A stretch of DNA of 13,753 nucleotides from DASWRT01 sp036403035 (GTDB taxonomy: Bacteria; Pseudomonadota; Alphaproteobacteria; ATCC43930; CGMCC-115725), in the NCBI GenBank assembly GCA_036403035.1, contig DASWRT010000425.1, positions 1-13,753 of the forward strand. The letters are read 5' to 3'. Positions within the stretch are counted from its first letter, which is position 1, and the number at the start of each line of letters is the position of its first letter. The notes beneath the pieces are model-generated. The model had not been told where the DNA came from. It saw nothing but the letters and a program-made list of their open reading frames with translations, and did no database searches. Below are positions 12,933 to 13,753 of the stretch, piece after piece. The translations under genes and the position numbers were made by a program.

Positions 12933-13753
12933 AGCCCGGTCTCCATCGCCCATGCATTGCGGATTGCCGCCAACACGGCCGGCCGCTCGGCAAGGAACCG
13001 CCGCGCGACGCGCCGCACCCTGTCCTTGTCCGCCTCTTCCGTCAGATATTCGACTGGCGATTTGCCGTCGACCCGCGCCAGGAACAGGCCGGGCAGCAGC
13101 CGCGCGGCGCGTCCGTCGATCGCCGCGCGCGGCTCCCAGCCGACGCCATCGAGATAGGCGCCGCTCATCGCGTCGAAGCAGGCGAGGAAGCCGGCCGCGG
13201 CGGCCGGCGTCCAGAGGCATTTCAACAGCAGATGATTGAGGCAGAAGGCGAGGTCGAACGCGGGATCGCCGTACCAAGCGCACTCGGCATCGAGGAATAC
13301 CGGCCCGTCCGGGCCGGCGAGAATGTTCTTCGGGCTGATGTCGCCATGGACGAGCGTGCGTTTCGTCGCCGCGGTCTCGCGCGCGATCGCTTCCAGCGCG
13401 GCGCCGCGGTCCGGATGGGCGCGTGCCGTCGCGATGAGATAGGGCTCCAGGCGGATCGCATGGAAGCCCGCGTCGGTGGCGAAGCGGGCGGCGACGTCGG
13501 GCCGGTCGGCCGTGGCGTCGTGGATTCTTGCGAGGCGGTCGCCCACCGCTGCCGCGAACGCCGCATTGGCCGCGCCGTCGCGCAGGAGCCGTTTCCAAAC
13601 CGGGTACCGGTCCGGCTCCAGGTACTCCATCACGAAGAGGCCGGCCTCCGCATCCTGCGCGACGAGCCGCGGGACGGATGCGGGAAGCAGCGAGCCGACG
13701 GTGCGGAACCACTCCCATTCGTAGCGGTTCCGCTCGACCGGCGCCTCCCAGAG
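12929..13753 (-). CDS. APH-family small-molecule kinase, N-terminus beyond window
   Basis: Partial gene; 274 residues are visible and the frame is open through the window edge. The first visible residues (LWEAPVERNRYEWEWF) already belong to the kinase N-lobe. FVMEYLEPDRYPVW forms the hinge. The catalytic loop is LVHGDISPKNIL, and the metal-binding segment VFLDAECAWYGDPAFDLAF has DAE in place of the more common DxD. The ending is helical. Members phosphorylate hydroxyls of aminoglycosides, choline, homoserine or methylthioribose. Here the tight coupling (4-bp overlap) to an enolase paralogue and the following dehydrogenase point to a metabolic substrate rather than drug resistance. The substrate is unknown. 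Confidence 0.82.
   Translation of the reverse strand, partial: LWEAPVERNRYEWEWFRTVGSLLPASVPRLVAQDAEAGLFVMEYLEPDRYPVWKRLLRDGAANAAFAAAVGDRLARIHDATADRPDVAARFATDAGFHAIRLEPYLIATARAHPDRGAALEAIARETAATKRTLVHGDISPKNILAGPDGPVFLDAECAWYGDPAFDLAFCLNHLLLKCLWTPAAAAGFLACFDAMSGAYLDGVGWEPRAAIDGRAARLLPGLFLARVDGKSPVEYLTEEADKDRVRRVARRFLAERPAVLAAIRNAWAMETGL

Noticed and set aside
11166..13157. A 663-codon plus-strand frame opposite the enolase and dehydrogenase genes
   Set aside because: It is an antisense shadow; the minus strand here encodes clear enolase, LtnD and kinase motifs.

Overview
The window is very GC-rich and densely coded. Its gene content (3-oxoacid-type CoA-transferase, KirBac-type potassium channel, receiver-only response regulator, two-domain cold-shock protein, LtnD-like dehydrogenase, DUF6961-like small proteins) suggests an alphaproteobacterial chromosome. 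This is inferred from protein resemblance; no rRNA or other phylogenetic marker is present. I see no tRNA, CRISPR array or transposase.

Layout. 3-188: 3' end of a CoA-transferase subunit B gene. 329-2049: five small proteins of unknown function, two of them similar to each other and flanking a 56-nt hairpin. 2190-3779: a KirBac-like channel on the minus strand with a T-rich terminator, divergent from a receiver-only response regulator. 3852-5337: a three-gene plus-strand operon (Cys-motif small protein, double cold-shock-domain protein, unknown protein) joined by two TTGA stop/start overlaps and closed by a GC hairpin. 5692-6345: a Gly/Arg-rich, acidic-tailed protein. 6391-7352: a cupin and an exported peptidoglycan-binding protein, divergent with only 2 bp between their start codons. 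7374-7766: the fluoride channel crcB. 8221-9111: an isolated, AT-richer gene for a TIR-domain protein of the Cap12/Pycsar class. 9329-10591: an MFS transporter. 10664-13753: a minus-strand operon of an APH-type kinase (cut by the window edge), a divergent enolase paralogue and an LtnD-like dehydrogenase.

Main observation. The TIR gene lies between two diverged copies of one MFS/crcB junction. The left copy (about 7689-7975) has the intact crcB start plus a frameshifted remnant of the MFS 3' end. The right copy (about 9248-9530) has the intact MFS 3' end plus a crcB 5' remnant with an early stop. The ancestral order was evidently MFS then crcB on the minus strand, with the crcB ribosome-binding site overlapping the MFS stop. 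A 1.27-kb module carrying one candidate immune-effector gene was inserted there, leaving a junction duplication rather than transposon ends.

Second observation. The enolase paralogue keeps the metal ligands and catalytic Glu/Lys but has Ala where enolases have the phosphate-contacting His of the SHRSGE motif. It is translationally coupled to a small-molecule kinase and followed by an L-threonate-dehydrogenase-like gene. This suggests a catabolic route acting on a phosphorylated sugar acid or similar compound rather than glycolysis; the substrate is unknown.
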